This document shows, piece after piece, positions 61,991 through 64,000 of a stretch of 64,000 nt of DNA. Below the pieces are notes generated by a model that searched no databases, had not been told where the DNA came from, and was given only the letters and a program-made list of their open reading frames with translations. The translations under genes were made by a program, and so were the position numbers. The stretch is from the NCBI GenBank assembly GCA_037127255.1, contig JBANSL010000009.1, positions 14,001,975 through 14,065,974 of the forward strand, given 5' to 3'. The DNA is from Persicaria tinctoria (Eukaryota > Streptophyta > Magnoliopsida > Caryophyllales > Polygonaceae). Numbering within the stretch: the stretch's first letter is position 1; every line of letters starts with the position of its first letter.

Positions 61991-62039
61991 CTGTGCCGCC
62001 AGCAGGTCCTCCGCCGCCGCCGCCAATCGCCTCCGCCAT
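61991..62039 (-). pseudogene. Captured first exon (MAEAIGGGGGG), gene unknown
   Basis: ATG at 62037-62039, Gly-rich 16-codon start, then a GTATGT donor at 61985-61990. GC-rich upstream sequence (62040-62160) resembles a host 5' UTR. It probably provides the start of a chimeric transcript inside the CACTA element. Confidence 0.45.
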
Positions 62040-62508
62040 GCCTTCTCTGTCCACCAAGCCACGACCGAGCCTAGCCCCCTCGTAACCACTGGAGTTCTTC
62101 TTGGTGACAACGCTCACGACCCCTCGTAACCATCAGAGACTCGCCCACTAGCTACCACCGGAGCCTCGCCCCCTCATATTCACCCTTTCTGCTTCCTTCT
62201 TCCTTCCCTCGGATCGTGGGAGACAAAGAGAGCGGTGAACAGAAGATAGACGGGTTCTATCTACAAATTACTCCGTAGAATATAGGCCAAATAACCCGGA
62301 TTTAGGGAATTTTTTTTATCAATATAACCCGGGCGTTTAGATTAGAGTTATTTGATTCAAAAATGCTTTTTTTTATACACCGGACATCACACTACCTGGT
62401 ATATAAAGGTAATCCGAATATTTTTTTTTTGGTTTCTCCACTTTATAACCCAAGTAAGGCACGCCCGGGTTATATGTTATGGGTTATTTGGCCATTGTTG
62501 TAGGTATG

Positions 62509-63324
62509 CTAGTATGACCAATAAATACGATCTGCGTATCGTTATGTTTTTTTGTACACGATCTGTGTATCGTTCTGTATTTTTGTAATTTATTTTCAGT
62601 AATTAGTTTATTAGAAAAATATTGTAATTAATACAAGAAGACAAGAAGACATAAGAAGTTCAATGATGGAGATCCATGAAGGGCGCAAGGGTGGAGACCC
62701 ATGAAGATTAGATCTTTATTTTATGCATCGTAGGGGCCATACTAGGATCACAATTTCATTACATTTTGAATGCCTTATTTTAAGTTTTATGTTGTTTTTA
62801 TTTATGATATTTTTTCACTTATAAATAAAGACAAATAAAAGACTTAAGTTCCTATGGTAAATTGGGGCAATGCCTTTTCATATCATAACCCATTAAGTTC
62901 TGGATTTTTGGTTGGATGGGCTTCACAAAAGTGAGGGTGTCTTTCCATAATCTTGGGCTAATGAGGGTGAATCTATACAAGGGGTTCATAAGCTTTGATA
63001 TGGTTGTACCCAACGAGAGACCAAAAGGCAAAGTTTTGGATCTTGAGGCATAGGATGATTTTACATTGGATGTGGATCATCAACCAAGAATTATAAGGAG
63101 TTATAATTAGTAACTGTTACTTACCTTGAGCATACAAGTCTCAAGGCAGTGCAAAAGTATGTTGGGTTTTGTATGTAATGAGATCTTGGAATCATTTTAT
63201 TCACCGGGAACAATAATAATTTGAATAAAATGCGCATTTACTTATTTTAAAGATGTTTAATCTTAAGTAATTTGCATTTCGAACATAAACTGATTTGTAT
63301 GTCATTTCCTTTTATATAGGCATT
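62509..63324 (+). other. Leader of the second family-B Copia
   Basis: Homologous to 31360-32165 on the minus strand, including the ATACGATCTGCGTATCGTTA motif. Confidence 0.85.
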
Positions 63325-64000
63325 ATGTCTAATAATAACTTGAATTTTACCCCGCACTCAATAGTTGAGAAAAACAAATTGAATGGAACGAACTTTCTTG
63401 ATTGGGAAAGGAATCTGAGAATTGTTCTCAGGTCTGAAGGGCGTGAGGACGTCCTAACAAACCCTATCCCTACTATTACCAATGCCTCATCGGATGAAGA
63501 GATAGTTAGAGAAATGAAGTTAGGGAGTGATTCTTTACCTGTCACTTGTTTGATGCTAGAAAGCATGGAACCTGACCTTCAAAAGAGGTTTGAATACCAG
63601 GATGCCTACTCTATCATCACCAACCTGAAAATGTTGTTCCAGGCACATGTAAGGATTGAACGATATGAAACTCACAAGGCTATGCTGGATATCAAGCTTG
63701 TGAAGGGAAAGCCAGTAGGTCCCCATGTGTTCAACATGATCGGTCTTTTTAGCCGTATGGCGACACTGGGCACCCCATATGACCAAGAGTTGGCCACATA
63801 TATCGTCTTGCACTCATTACATGATGGATTTGCATCATTTAGGATGAACTACCATATGCTTGGTATTAAGAAAAACCTGAACGAACTCCATGGTATGCTC
63901 AAAGCCGCTGAGCAGAATACTCCCACTAACAACAAGAAGGAAGTTCTTAATGTCAACAGAGGGAAATGGTTAAAGAACGTAGCGAAGAACAAGAACAATA
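63325..64000 (+). CDS. Family-B Copia Gag, open to the window edge (partial)
   Basis: The ATG at 63325 begins MSNNNLNFTPHSIVEKNKLN. The frame stays open for 225 codons to the last base, ending around the Lys/Asn-rich region just before the zinc knuckle. It has the Copia Gag (UBN2-like) segments KLNGTNFLDWERNLRIVL, YETHKAMLDIKLVKGKPVG and LHSLHDGFASFRMNYHMLG. The paralogue at 30865-31359 has a 5-base deletion that this copy lacks. The sequence ends before pol, so the state of the whole polyprotein is unknown. Confidence 0.9.
   Translation, partial: MSNNNLNFTPHSIVEKNKLNGTNFLDWERNLRIVLRSEGREDVLTNPIPTITNASSDEEIVREMKLGSDSLPVTCLMLESMEPDLQKRFEYQDAYSIITNLKMLFQAHVRIERYETHKAMLDIKLVKGKPVGPHVFNMIGLFSRMATLGTPYDQELATYIVLHSLHDGFASFRMNYHMLGIKKNLNELHGMLKAAEQNTPTNNKKEVLNVNRGKWLKNVAKNKNN

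Larger units (their letters stand above)
57886..62508 (-). mobile_element. CACTA transposon (4623 bp) carrying captured host exons
   Basis: A CTA target-site duplication (57883-57885 and 62509-62511) interrupts Copia leader sequence that reads GGTGACTAGTATGACC in the other copy. The left end is CACTACTATAGAAAAG. The right end is the inverted CTACAACAATGGCCAAATAACCC with three extra bases near the tip (GTAGGTATG instead of GTAGTG). Both ends share AAATAACCC and carry repeated ATAACCCGGAT(A/T)T motifs. No transposase was found; the inside carries exon-like host pieces on the minus strand. Confidence 0.82.
57514..64000 (+). mobile_element. Second family-B Copia, + strand, split by a CACTA element, runs off the window
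   Basis: Starts TGAAGGAATTG at 57514, like the LTR at 37016 (minus). Only ~290 bp of the LTR (57514-57803) is present. The rest of the LTR, the primer-binding site and part of the leader are deleted. Leader sequence resumes at ~57804-57885, is interrupted by the CACTA element, and continues at 62509 into gag. Confidence 0.9.

Overview
The window is nuclear DNA of a flowering plant, most likely a eudicot. Host genes have canonical GT-AG introns, one encodes a chloroplast group II intron splicing factor, and most of the rest is nested plant transposons. The species cannot be named from the sequence.

Only two host genes look intact. They are convergent and sit together: cytosolic ribosomal protein S15 (14064-16022, +, four coding exons) and a CFM3-type CRM-domain protein (16818-22426, -, ten coding exons). 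A third host gene, a chloroplast class-3 lipase of the PLA1-I gamma type (26063-42273, -), is dead. It is cut at two places by two Copia elements and also carries a nonsense codon and a changed nucleophile-elbow residue.

Layout: 1-667 is the 3' end of a short-LTR Copia (family A). 781-10905 is a LARD-like non-autonomous LTR element whose 3' LTR is split by a young, complete 8.0 kb Gypsy element (1024-9026) with one uninterrupted 1670-residue polyprotein. 10904-12600 is a LINE ORF1, followed by the S15/CFM3 island. 23-26 kb holds decayed LINE and hAT pieces and a 553 bp Mutator-like MITE. 26233-37016 is a Copia (family B) inside the lipase; its 5' LTR carries a 3.2 kb CACTA element (33484-36697). 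37962-42016 is a complete but gag-less family-A Copia, also inside the lipase. 43.2-53.9 kb is a composite region: fragments of a Mutator-like transposase fused to an OTU protease, a decayed plant-mobile-domain (PMD) gene, a CACTA end, a fragment of an INO80-subunit (PAPA-1/IES2-like) gene with its introns, and a LINE ORF2. 53.9-57.5 kb is unassigned repeat-like DNA. From 57514 to the end lies a second family-B Copia on the + strand, interrupted by a 4.6 kb CACTA (57886-62508) that carries a complete bZIP exon and other exon-like pieces.

Exact target-site duplications were read directly for six insertions: Gypsy TAAGC, Copia A ATAAC, Copia B ATGTA, CACTA TCT, CACTA CTA and a Tourist MITE TTA. 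A 10 bp duplication supports the Mutator-like MITE and an imperfect 16 bp one supports a small LINE. These give a relative order of events. I found no tRNA, rRNA, CRISPR array or prokaryote-type operon.
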